Source: CAXTKD01 sp964244885
GTDB taxonomy: Bacteria; Pseudomonadota; Alphaproteobacteria; Sphingomonadales; Sphingomonadaceae
DNA length: 6,151 bases
Direction of reading: 5' to 3'
Assembly: GCA_964244885.1 (NCBI GenBank)
Contig: CAXTKD010000030.1
Coordinates: 1-6,151 of the forward strand
The position numbers were made by a program, and so were the translations under genes. Within the stretch, counting starts at the first letter, position 1. Each line of letters opens with the position of its first letter. The notes beneath the pieces are model-generated. The model was given only the letters and a program-made list of their open reading frames with translations. It had not been told where the DNA came from and made no database searches. Positions 1 to 5,207 of the stretch are shown piece by piece.

Positions 1-119
1 TCCAGATCAACGCGCAGAACTGCGTCCACTGCAAGACCTGCGACATCAAGGACCCCAGCCAGAACATCACCTGGGTTGTGCCCGAGGGGGGCGGCGGTCC
101 AAACTACCCCAATATGTAA
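1..119 (+). CDS. Electron transfer flavoprotein:ubiquinone oxidoreductase (ETF-QO), C-terminal end only
   Basis: Only the last 38 codons are present; the first complete codon is at position 3 and the stop is TAA at 117-119. The fragment has the signature tail of ETF-QO: a CVHCKTC motif (C-x2-C-x2-C) followed by DIKDPSQNITWVVPEGG and a short tail ending in PNYPNM. In this family these cysteines supply three of the four ligands of the [4Fe-4S] cluster; the fourth lies upstream of the window. ETF-QO is a membrane-associated flavoprotein that passes electrons from acyl-CoA and amino-acid dehydrogenases, via ETF, to ubiquinone. Its stop codon overlaps the ribosome binding site of the next gene, so the two are probably co-transcribed. 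The identification is strong despite the short length because this C-terminus is highly conserved. Confidence 0.93.
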   Translation, partial: QINAQNCVHCKTCDIKDPSQNITWVVPEGGGGPNYPNM

Positions 120-123
120 AAGG
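118..123 (+). promoter_or_regulatory. Ribosome binding site of the TPR gene, overlapping the ETF-QO stop codon
   Basis: AAAAGG lies 8 bases before the ATG at 132 and shares bases with the TAA stop of the upstream gene. It supports the ATG at 132 as the start and suggests coupled translation of the two genes. Confidence 0.55.
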
Positions 124-131
124 CGCGTCTC

Positions 132-1769
132 ATGGTCCTCCGGTCAGCCCTTCTCGCGGCACTGCTCTGCGCCTCCGCCGCCGAAGCGCGGGAGACGGCA
201 CTGCGCGACTATGTCCTCGGCCGTTACGCGGCGTCAGCCGACGACCTCGGCCGGGCGGCGGGCTATTTCGACGGGGCGCTCGCCGGGCGCGCCGATCCGC
301 TGCTTGTCCGCCGGGCGTTCGACCTCGCGATCGCTGGCGGCGACGAGGCGCTGGCGCTCCGCCTCGCCGACCGGCTGCCGCCGACCGACAGCTACGACGC
401 GGCGCTGACCTTGCTGCGGATTACCAACGCCTTCCAGAAGAAGGATTGGGCCGCTGCCGACGCCGCCCGCACCAAGCTTGGCGACGCGGGCTTCGCGGCC
501 TTCGCGACGCCGGTGATCGAGGCCTGGACGCTTTATGGCCGGGGCAATCTCGCGGGGGCGCTCGCCAAGCTCGACAGCGCGCAGCAGACGGGGTTCGCGC
601 GCGCCTATGTCGACGAGCATCGCGCGCACATGCTCGCCGCGTCGAAGCGCTGGCCGGAGGCGGCGGCGCTCTACCAGACGCTGCTCGCGGGTCAAGGCGC
701 GCAGGTGATCCGCATCCGGCTGTCCGCCGCCGCCGCGCTCCAGGCGTCGGGCCACGCCGACGAGGCGGCGCGCATCCTCGCCGCCGGTAACGACCCGGCG
801 TCGGACGCCGCCGCGCAGCGGCTGGCGCAGGGCAAGACGCTTCGCACCGGGGTCGACGACGCGGCGGCGGGCGTGGCCGCGCTGTTCGTCCGCATGGCCG
901 CCGACCTGTCGCGCGAGAACCCGGTGCCGACGGCGCTGCTGCTCGCCCGGCTCGCGACCTTCCTGCAGCCGAACTCCGGCGACGCGGCGCTGGTGACCGC
1001 GGATATCCTGGCGCGGGGCGGCCAGTCCGACGCCGCGCTGGCGGCGCTGGCGCCGGTGCGCGACGACGATCCGATCGCCGCCTCGATCCGAGCGCGGCGC
1101 GCCGCGATCCTGCAAGGCGCCGGCCGGGCGCCCGAGTCGCTGGCGATCCTCGAGCGCAGCGCCGCCGCGACCAACCGCATGGCCGATTGGGCGCGGCTCG
1201 GCGAGGCCTATCAATCGGCCGAGCGTTACGCCGACGCCTCGAAGGCCTTCGACAAGGCGCTGGCGCTGTCGCAGCCCAAGGCGCCCGAGCAATGGTATCT
1301 CTATTTCTCGCGTGGCGCGTCGCGTGAGCGGGCGGGCGACTGGAAGGGCGCCGAGGCCGACCTGCGCCAGGCGATCGCGCTGGCGCCCGAGCAGGCGGTG
1401 GCGCTCAACTATCTCGGTTACGCGATGCTCGACCGCGGGGCGCGCGGTGACGAGGCGCAGGCGCTGATCGAGCGCGCCTCGAAGCTCCGCCCCGACGACG
1501 GCTACATCACCGACTCGCTCGGCTGGGCCTATTTCCGCAACCAGCGCTATGCCGAGGCGGTCGAGACGCTTGAGCGCGCCGCCGCCACCGTTCCCGACGA
1601 CACGACGATCGCCGAGCATCTGGGCGACGCCTATTGGCGCGTCGGCCGCCGGGTCGAGGCGCGCTTCGCGTGGAAGGCGTCGCTCGACGCCGGGCCGGAC
1701 GCCGCGGGGCGGACGCGGGTGGCGCTCAAGCTCGATCGCGGGCTCGACGCGGTGACGGCGGCGCGGTGA
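132..1769 (+). CDS. Exported tetratricopeptide-repeat (TPR) protein
   Basis: The 545-residue protein starts with a Sec-type signal peptide: R4, a hydrophobic stretch at residues 5-16, and a likely cleavage after ASAAEA (between A19 and R20). It should therefore be periplasmic or exported. There is no lipobox in good context (C13 lies inside the hydrophobic core). The mature part is almost entirely helical, Ala/Leu-rich and TPR-like. The clearest repeats are at about residues 345-535, including NYLGYAMLDRG, DSLGWAYFRNQRYAEAVETL and EHLGDAYWRVGRRVEARFAW, with the usual W/LG-Y-A-P spacing of about 34 residues. The NYLGY...DSLGW pattern is typical of a widespread proteobacterial TPR family encoded next to ispE or lolB. 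TPRs bind proteins, so a scaffold role at the cell envelope is an inference and no partner can be named. The stop overlaps the GTG start of ispE. Long opposite-strand ORFs across this gene are GC-rich shadows. Confidence 0.9.
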   Translation: MVLRSALLAALLCASAAEARETALRDYVLGRYAASADDLGRAAGYFDGALAGRADPLLVRRAFDLAIAGGDEALALRLADRLPPTDSYDAALTLLRITNAFQKKDWAAADAARTKLGDAGFAAFATPVIEAWTLYGRGNLAGALAKLDSAQQTGFARAYVDEHRAHMLAASKRWPEAAALYQTLLAGQGAQVIRIRLSAAAALQASGHADEAARILAAGNDPASDAAAQRLAQGKTLRTGVDDAAAGVAALFVRMAADLSRENPVPTALLLARLATFLQPNSGDAALVTADILARGGQSDAALAALAPVRDDDPIAASIRARRAAILQGAGRAPESLAILERSAAATNRMADWARLGEAYQSAERYADASKAFDKALALSQPKAPEQWYLYFSRGASRERAGDWKGAEADLRQAIALAPEQAVALNYLGYAMLDRGARGDEAQALIERASKLRPDDGYITDSLGWAYFRNQRYAEAVETLERAAATVPDDTTIAEHLGDAYWRVGRRVEARFAWKASLDAGPDAAGRTRVALKLDRGLDAVTAAR

Positions 1770-2701
1770 CCTTCGAAGAGACCGCGCACGCCAAGCTCAA
1801 CCTCGCGCTCCACGTCCGCCGCCGGCGGCCGGATGGTTATCATGATCTCGAAACGATCTTTGCCTTCACCGAGCTTGGCGATCGGCTGACGGCTGAGCCG
1901 GCGGAGGAGTTGTCGCTGGAGATCGACGGGCCGTTCGCCGAGGGGCTGTCGGCGGGTGAGGACAACCTTGTGGTCCGCGCGGCACTTGCTCTTCAATCCT
2001 CACAAAAAGCCCCGTTCGTCCTGAGCCCTTCGACTTCGCTCAGGAGAGCCTTGTCGAAGGACATGGTCGCTCAGCGGTCGGAGCATGCCGCGTGGTTCGA
2101 CAAGCTCACCACGAACGGAGGTGGGAAGGGATTTGGGGCTAAGCTCAAGCTTACCAAAAACCTTCCTGTCGCATCCGGCATCGGCGGCGGATCGGCCGAT
2201 GCTGCGGCGGCGTTGCGACTGCTCAATCGCCTTTGGGGACTGGATCGATCGCTCGAGGAGCTGGCGGCGATCGGCGCGAGCTTGGGCGCGGATGTGCCGG
2301 CCTGCGTTCACAGCCGCGCATTACGCGGTGAGGGCAGGGGGGATGCGCTGACGCCGGTGGAAACCGGGTTCAAGGGCGCGCCCGTCCTGCTGGTCAACCC
2401 GCGAGTCGGCGTCTCAACCGCGGCGGTGTTCGCCGCCTGGGACGGAGTCGATCGCGGCGCGCTCGGCGATGCCGCCGATGGCCGCAACGACCTGGAGGCC
2501 CCGGCGCGCCAGGTCGCGCCGGTGGTCGGCGAGGTGCTTCGAATGCTCGCCGGGCAGCCGGGCGCGCGGATGGTCCGTATGTCCGGCTCGGGAGCGACTT
2601 GCTTCGCGCTCTTCGGCAACCGAGACGACCGAGACGGTGCCGGGCGGGTGTCGCGTGCTTCGGGCTGGTGGGTCGCCGAGACGACTCTGCGCCCGCGCTA
2701 G
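1766..2701 (+). CDS. ispE: 4-diphosphocytidyl-2-C-methyl-D-erythritol kinase carrying an in-frame palindromic-repeat insertion
   Basis: IspE phosphorylates CDP-methylerythritol with ATP, the fourth step of the MEP route to isoprenoid precursors, in the cytoplasm. The GTG at 1766 overlaps the upstream TGA (GTGA). It gives the canonical N-terminus with AKLNLALHV, in which K10 matches the catalytic lysine of E. coli IspE; no clear ribosome binding site precedes it, so translation is probably coupled to the TPR gene. Further family marks are RRPDGYHDLETIF, the GHMP-kinase ATP loop PVASGIGGGSADAA (residues 134-147), GADVPACVHSRA with the presumed catalytic D176, and the C-terminal SGSGATCF motif (273-280). 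The length is 311 residues, against roughly 275-285 in relatives. The excess is residues 83-118, encoded by a palindromic element at 2012-2118 that lies between the helix ending ALALQ and the strand GAKLKLTKNLP. By hand count, GC falls to about 57% over 1981-2160 versus about 70% just upstream. All motifs on both sides are intact, so a working enzyme is likely. Confidence 0.93.
   Translation: MTFEETAHAKLNLALHVRRRRPDGYHDLETIFAFTELGDRLTAEPAEELSLEIDGPFAEGLSAGEDNLVVRAALALQSSQKAPFVLSPSTSLRRALSKDMVAQRSEHAAWFDKLTTNGGGKGFGAKLKLTKNLPVASGIGGGSADAAAALRLLNRLWGLDRSLEELAAIGASLGADVPACVHSRALRGEGRGDALTPVETGFKGAPVLLVNPRVGVSTAAVFAAWDGVDRGALGDAADGRNDLEAPARQVAPVVGEVLRMLAGQPGARMVRMSGSGATCFALFGNRDDRDGAGRVSRASGWWVAETTLRPR
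2012..2118. repeat. REPIN-like palindromic element inserted in frame in ispE
   Basis: The outer arms CCGTTCGTCCTGAGC (2012-2026) and GCTCACCACGAACGG (2104-2118) are inverted copies with two central mismatches. The inner arms TTGTCGAA (2051-2058) and TTCGACAA (2096-2103) continue the pairing once a 24-base segment (2027-2050) in the left arm is skipped. Each arm can also fold on itself: GTCCT (2018-2022) with AGGAC (2058-2062), and GTGGT (2092-2096) with ACCAC (2108-2112). The positions that mismatch between arms are thus compensated within each arm, which suggests that the single-arm hairpin is the conserved unit. The central spacer contains a small GCGG...CCGC pair (2074-2077 and 2088-2091). 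The reading frame stays open throughout. I saw no obvious target duplication. I associate this CCGTTCGT...GAGCTTGTCGAA motif with high-copy sphingomonad repeats, from memory and without a search. Confidence 0.82.
2027..2050. repeat. 24-bp secondary insertion inside the left arm of the palindromic element
   Basis: Removing these 24 bases restores a continuous left arm that matches the right arm. The segment is built from pieces of the repeat itself: GCTCAGG (2038-2044) pairs with CCTGAGC (2020-2026), and CCTTCGAC (2027-2034) pairs with GTCGAAGG (2053-2060). It adds exactly eight codons, so the ispE frame is kept. It may come from recombination or slippage between repeat copies, which is an inference. 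Confidence 0.6.
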
Positions 2702-2748
2702 CCCGCCCCTATGCGCGTTTGGCATGCCGGTCATGCAATTCGCGTCGC

Positions 2749-2811
2749 ACTCAAAAAATATGTTGACGCCGTTTCGAGTGTTACTTAAAGCCCGGCTCAA
2801 GAGTTTTGAGT
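2749..2811. repeat. Inverted repeat ACTCAAAA / TTTTGAGT flanking the candidate promoter
   Basis: ACTCAAAA at 2749-2756 and TTTTGAGT at 2804-2811 are perfect 8-base inverted copies separated by 47 bases, and the candidate -35 and -10 boxes lie between them. A further CTCAA (2796-2800) faces TTGAG (2806-2810), so the right-hand site is itself a small dyad. This could be a pair of regulator sites or could be chance in an AT-rich gap. Confidence 0.35.
2763..2790 (+). promoter_or_regulatory. Candidate sigma-70-type promoter for the small secreted protein
   Basis: TTGACG (2763-2768) is followed after 16 bases by TTAAAG (2785-2790). Transcription would start near 2797, leaving a leader of about 65 bases. 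The -35 box is a good match and the -10 box is moderate. The location, just after ispE and before a gene with its own terminator, supports an independent transcription unit. Confidence 0.45.
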
Positions 2812-2848
2812 AAGGCTCAGCAGGTCGGCCAACGGGGCCTGCGCCAGT

Positions 2849-2854
2849 AAGGAG
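2849..2854 (+). promoter_or_regulatory. Ribosome binding site of the small secreted protein gene
   Basis: AAGGAG lies 8 bases before the ATG at 2863. It is the strongest Shine-Dalgarno match in the window and fixes the start of this gene. Confidence 0.8.
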
Positions 2855-2862
2855 CAAGTCCG

Positions 2863-3162
2863 ATGAACCGCTTTCTGATCGCCGCCCCCGCCGCCCTGAT
2901 CTTCACCATCGCCACCCTCGCCGGCGCAACGCCGGTCATGGCGCGCGAGAGCGGCTGCGTCGCCGCCCCGCAGGTCCGCAGCGCCGCCGCCTCAGCGCAG
3001 CCCGACCAGGCGCGCAAGGCGCTCGGCTATCTCGCGACCGCCGAGAAGCTCTGCGACGCGGGCAACGACCGCGCCGGCAAGGCGAAGCTGGAAGTCGCGA
3101 TGAAGACGCTCGGCCTCACCGAGACCGCGCAGGCCGCGACGACGCCGGCCGCCGGCCAGTAG
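2863..3162 (+). CDS. Small secreted protein of unknown function
   Basis: I do not recognise this 99-residue protein. Residues 1-27 form a clear Sec signal peptide (N2-R3, hydrophobic residues 4-22, cleavage probably after PVMA, before R28), so a mature periplasmic protein of about 72 residues is expected. It has two cysteines, C32 and C64, which could form one disulphide. Between them lies a likely helix (about 46-63, QPDQARKALGYLATAEKL) followed by a turn (DAGN) and a second helix (about 69-83, RAGKAKLEVAMKTLG), giving a helical hairpin with a low-complexity Ala/Thr tail. It has its own promoter candidate, an excellent ribosome binding site and a strong terminator, which suggests a monocistronic, well-expressed gene. 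The coding evidence is good; the function is unknown. Confidence 0.85.
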   Translation: MNRFLIAAPAALIFTIATLAGATPVMARESGCVAAPQVRSAAASAQPDQARKALGYLATAEKLCDAGNDRAGKAKLEVAMKTLGLTETAQAATTPAAGQ

Positions 3163-3165
3163 CTT

Positions 3166-3181
3166 CTCCCTCCCCAGGGAG
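3166..3181 (+). other. Short hairpin directly after the small secreted protein gene
   Basis: CTCCCT-CCCC-AGGGAG forms a 6-base-pair stem with a 4-base loop four bases after the stop codon. It has no T-run and sits just ahead of the main terminator. It may protect the 3' end of the mRNA or assist termination. Confidence 0.4.
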
Positions 3182-3186
3182 CTTTG

Positions 3187-3218
3187 GGCCGCGCCTCCTG
3201 AGTAGGCGCGGCCTTTTT
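3187..3218 (+). terminator. Intrinsic terminator
   Basis: GGCCGCGCC (3187-3195) and GGCGCGGCC (3205-3213) form a perfect 9-base-pair GC stem with a 9-base loop, followed at once by TTTTT (3214-3218). It ends the transcript of the small secreted protein and isolates the downstream hydratase gene. Confidence 0.92.
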
Positions 3219-3248
3219 CGTGGGCGGCTTTCTGTCTAAGCTGAGGCC

Positions 3249-4013
3249 ATGACCCTTCGCATCGAGCGCGCCGGCGCGCTCGCCCGCCTGCTGATCGACC
3301 GCCCCGCCAAGCGCAACGCGTTCAGCCAGTCGATGTGGGAGGCGCTGCCCGGCCTCGTCGCCAAGGCGGTGGCCGATCCGGCCGTCCGGGTCGTCCTGCT
3401 CGCCTCGGCGACGCCGGGCATGTTCTGCGCGGGGGCGGACATCGCCGAGTTCGCCGAGAAGGCGTCCGACCCTGCCTGGCGCACGGTCAACAACGCCGCG
3501 ATCCGCGCCACCCAGCTGGCGCTGTCGCGCGCCGAGAAGCCGGTGCTGGCGGTGGTCGACGGCGATTGCATCGGCGGCGGCTGCGGCCTCGCGCTAGCCT
3601 GCGACATGCGAATCGCGAGCCCACGCGGCCGCTTCGGCATCACGCCCGCGAGGCTCGGCCTCGTCTATCCGTTGCACGACACCAAGCTGCTCGTCGACCT
3701 GGTCGGCCCGGCGCAGGCCAGGCGCCTGCTGTTCACCGCCGCGCTGATCGACTCGGCCGAGGCGCTGCGCATCGGCCTCGCCGACATCGTCGCCGACGAT
3801 CCGCTGGCCGAGGCGACCGCGCTCGCCGCGCGCATCGCCGCCAACGCCCCGTCGACGGTCCGCGCGGCGAAGGCGATCGTCCGCCGCATCCTCGACGGCG
3901 CGACCGACGACGACCCGGCCAGCGCCGGCCAGTTCGACGCCGCCTTCACCGGCCCCGACTTCGCCGAGGGCGTCGCCGCCTTCCTGGCGCGCCGCGCGCC
4001 GGTCTTCCGATGA
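3249..4013 (+). CDS. Enoyl-CoA hydratase/isomerase (crotonase) family protein lacking the usual catalytic glutamates
   Basis: This is a 254-residue crotonase-fold protein of typical family length. The N-terminal RIERAGALARLLIDRPAKRNAF (about residues 4-25) is the usual first strand and turn. The two oxyanion-hole segments are present: GMFCAGADIAEF (57-68) and the glycine-rich DGDCIGGGCGLALACD (104-119). CoA-thioester binding is therefore expected. In rat mitochondrial enoyl-CoA hydratase the catalytic glutamates fall in GGGCELA and FGQPEILLG; here the equivalent positions are G113 and P133 (FGITPARLG), so ordinary hydration by that mechanism is unlikely. An isomerase, thioesterase-like, dehydratase-like or unknown acyl-CoA reaction is possible. 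The ATG at 3249 is supported by the alignment; a GAGG lies only two bases upstream of it. The gene overlaps the next one at ATGA, implying translational coupling. Confidence 0.9.
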   Translation: MTLRIERAGALARLLIDRPAKRNAFSQSMWEALPGLVAKAVADPAVRVVLLASATPGMFCAGADIAEFAEKASDPAWRTVNNAAIRATQLALSRAEKPVLAVVDGDCIGGGCGLALACDMRIASPRGRFGITPARLGLVYPLHDTKLLVDLVGPAQARRLLFTAALIDSAEALRIGLADIVADDPLAEATALAARIAANAPSTVRAAKAIVRRILDGATDDDPASAGQFDAAFTGPDFAEGVAAFLARRAPVFR

Positions 4014-4735
4014 GCGCCGCGCGCCTGCTCGTCGTCGCCGACCATGCGTCCAACGTGGTGCCGGCCGGCGTCGACCTCGGTATCGATGCGGCGCTGCTTG
4101 GCATTCATATCGCGGTCGACATCGGCGCGGGCGACCTCGCCCGGGCGCTCGCCCAGGCGTTCGACGCCCCGGCGATCATCGCGACCGTCTCGCGCCTCGT
4201 CATCGACTTGAACCGCGAGCCCGAGGCGGCGGGCCTGATTCCCGAGGCCAGCGATGGCCACGCGATTCCCGGCAACGCCGATCTCCCGCCCGCCGAGCGC
4301 GCCCGCCGCGTCGCGGCCTTCCACGCCCCCTACCACGCCGGCATCGCCGAGGCGCTCGACGCCGCGCCGGTGGCGCTGATCGTCGCGGTCCACAGCTTCA
4401 CGCCCTCGCTGGCCAGCCGCCCCGACGAGGCGCGGCCGTGGCAGATCGGCATCCTCCACAACCGGGACAGCCGCGCGGCGCGCATCGCCATCGCCGAGCT
4501 GCGCGCGCAGGGCCTCATTGTCGGGGACAATCAGCCCTATTCCGGCCGCGACCTCAACTACACGATGAACCGCCACGCCGAGGCACGGGGCCTTCCCTAT
4601 CTTGGCCTCGAGATCCGGCAGGATTTGCTGCTGACCCCCGACGATGTCGCCCGCTGGCGCGACACGCTGGTGCCGGTGATCAGAAACGTGCTGGTGCAAC
4701 TCCCCGACGGACTCGGAGGGCCCTGCTCAGCTTAG
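4010..4735 (+). CDS. N-formylglutamate amidohydrolase family protein
   Basis: The 241-residue protein starts at the ATG at 4010, overlapping the upstream TGA by four bases. No ribosome binding site is evident, so it is probably translated by coupling. Family motifs, in order, are DHASN (residues 11-15), SRLVIDLNR (61-69), HSFTP (128-132), IGILHNRD (146-153), NQPYSGRD (174-181) and LEIRQDL (200-206). Candidate metal or catalytic residues include H12, D66, R69, H128 and E201, judged by conservation only. The characterised family member, HutG, hydrolyses N-formyl-glutamate in histidine breakdown, but no other hut gene is visible here, so the real substrate may be another N-formyl or N-acyl amino acid. 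The partner is the crotonase-family gene. The 3' end overlaps the convergent lipoprotein gene by 9 bases. Confidence 0.88.
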   Translation: MSAARLLVVADHASNVVPAGVDLGIDAALLGIHIAVDIGAGDLARALAQAFDAPAIIATVSRLVIDLNREPEAAGLIPEASDGHAIPGNADLPPAERARRVAAFHAPYHAGIAEALDAAPVALIVAVHSFTPSLASRPDEARPWQIGILHNRDSRAARIAIAELRAQGLIVGDNQPYSGRDLNYTMNRHAEARGLPYLGLEIRQDLLLTPDDVARWRDTLVPVIRNVLVQLPDGLGGPCSA

Positions 4736-5104
4736 CGGCCTGCATTCCGGCAGCCCGAGCTGTTTCTCCTCGCCGCAGCTGCGGGTCTGGGCGAAGCCGT
4801 TGTTGTTGATGAACACCGCCCAGTCGCCGCTTATCGCGCACTCGGCGACCCACATCGTCATGTCCTGATAGGCCTGCTGGTAGGCCGAGCGCTTGACCTC
4901 GGGGCAGGCGCCGTTGTTGCCGGCGATCGCCTGGAACATCAGGTGGTTGCGCTGGTCGGGGCTGAGCGCGAGCAGCCTGGCGCGATAGGCGGGGTCGGGC
5001 CGTTCAGCCTTCGCCGCCTTGGCCCTGGGGGCGGATGGAGGCGCATTGCAGCCACTCAACGCCAATAGCGCGATCGCCGCGACCGTTCCGATCCTGCACA
5101 TCAT
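4727..5104 (-). CDS. Small putative lipoprotein of unknown function
   Basis: The 125-residue protein begins with a lipoprotein signal peptide: R4, a hydrophobic core at about residues 7-16, and a lipobox LSGC ending at C19, so it should be lipid-anchored on the periplasmic side. A Pro/Ala/Lys-rich linker (20-38) precedes a compact domain with C67, C89, C110 and C121, enough for two disulphides. The domain includes the aromatic stretches YQQAYQDMTMWVAEC and GDWAVFINNNGFAQ. I do not recognise the family. The start at 5104 has AGGAG 7 bases upstream; a second ATG follows immediately at 5101 and cannot be excluded. The gene runs against its left neighbour, overlapping it tail to tail by 9 bases with no terminator visible between them, and diverges from ilvD. 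Confidence 0.82.
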   Translation of the reverse strand: MMCRIGTVAAIALLALSGCNAPPSAPRAKAAKAERPDPAYRARLLALSPDQRNHLMFQAIAGNNGACPEVKRSAYQQAYQDMTMWVAECAISGDWAVFINNNGFAQTRSCGEEKQLGLPECRPLS

Positions 5105-5111
5105 ATCCGAG

Positions 5112-5116
5112 CTCCT
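5112..5116 (-). promoter_or_regulatory. Ribosome binding site of the lipoprotein gene
   Basis: On the minus strand this reads AGGAG, 7 bases before the ATG at 5104 and 10 before the second ATG at 5101. It slightly favours the first ATG. Confidence 0.7.
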
Positions 5117-5128
5117 GCGGTTCTACGC

Positions 5129-5137
5129 CTTATAGCA
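5129..5137 (-). promoter_or_regulatory. Candidate extended -10 promoter for the lipoprotein gene
   Basis: Read on the minus strand, these bases are TGCTATAAG, an extended -10 element (TGn followed by TATAAG). No good -35 box is seen at the right distance, which is common for extended -10 promoters. Transcription would start near 5122, giving a leader of only about 18 bases that holds the ribosome binding site. Confidence 0.5.
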
Positions 5138-5151
5138 AAGCACGCAGCCGG

Positions 5152-5180
5152 TTGACGACCGCCGCCGCGCTCCCGACAAG
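5152..5180 (+). promoter_or_regulatory. Weak candidate promoter for ilvD
   Basis: TTGACG (5152-5157) is a good -35 match, but the hexamer 17 bases later, GACAAG (5175-5180), is a poor -10 box. The transcript would begin about 20 bases before the ilvD start. No attenuator-like leader peptide rich in Ile, Val or Leu is present. Confidence 0.25.
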
Positions 5181-5195
5181 GACGCCCGCAATGCC

Positions 5196-5203
5196 GGAAA
5201 GGG
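5196..5203 (+). promoter_or_regulatory. ilvD: Ribosome binding site of ilvD
   Basis: The purine run GGAAAGGG ends 4 bases before the ATG at 5208 and 10 bases before the ATG at 5214. The second spacing is nearer the usual range for the 3' part of the run, so the start is ambiguous by two codons. Confidence 0.5.
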
Positions 5204-5207
5204 TGCA

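Larger units (their letters stand above)
2702..2862. other. Intergenic regulatory gap between ispE and the small secreted protein gene
   Basis: This 161-base gap is more AT-rich than its surroundings. It contains a candidate promoter, an inverted repeat flanking that promoter and a ribosome binding site. Near ispE there is a short GCATG-CCGGT-CATGC hairpin (2722-2736) without a T-run, so no convincing terminator follows ispE. I see no coding sequence in the gap. Confidence 0.6.

Noticed and set aside
234..1619. Long minus-strand open frame (461 codons) opposite the TPR gene
   Set aside because: It is Arg/Gly-rich with no recognisable motif. It arises from the GC-rich codon pattern of the well-supported plus-strand gene.
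1634..1765. In-frame upstream extension of ispE
   Set aside because: The extension is Arg-rich out-of-frame TPR sequence. Starting at the GTG at 1766 places K10 and AKLNL exactly as in known IspE.
2140..2153. TAAGCT-CA-AGCTTA short palindrome next to the repeat element
   Set aside because: It encodes the normal AKLKLTK strand of IspE and is too short to stand apart from chance.
2722..2736. GCATG-CCGGT-CATGC hairpin after ispE as a terminator
   Set aside because: The stem is only five base pairs and no T-run follows, so it is not a credible intrinsic terminator.
3335..4009. In-frame upstream extension of the amidohydrolase gene
   Set aside because: The translation before 4010 is Arg/Gly/Pro-rich noise lying over the crotonase gene. 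The family N-terminus begins at the ATG at 4010.
3665..4699. Long minus-strand open frame (344 codons) opposite the crotonase and amidohydrolase genes
   Set aside because: It is of low-complexity shadow type and crosses two plus-strand genes that carry clear family motifs.
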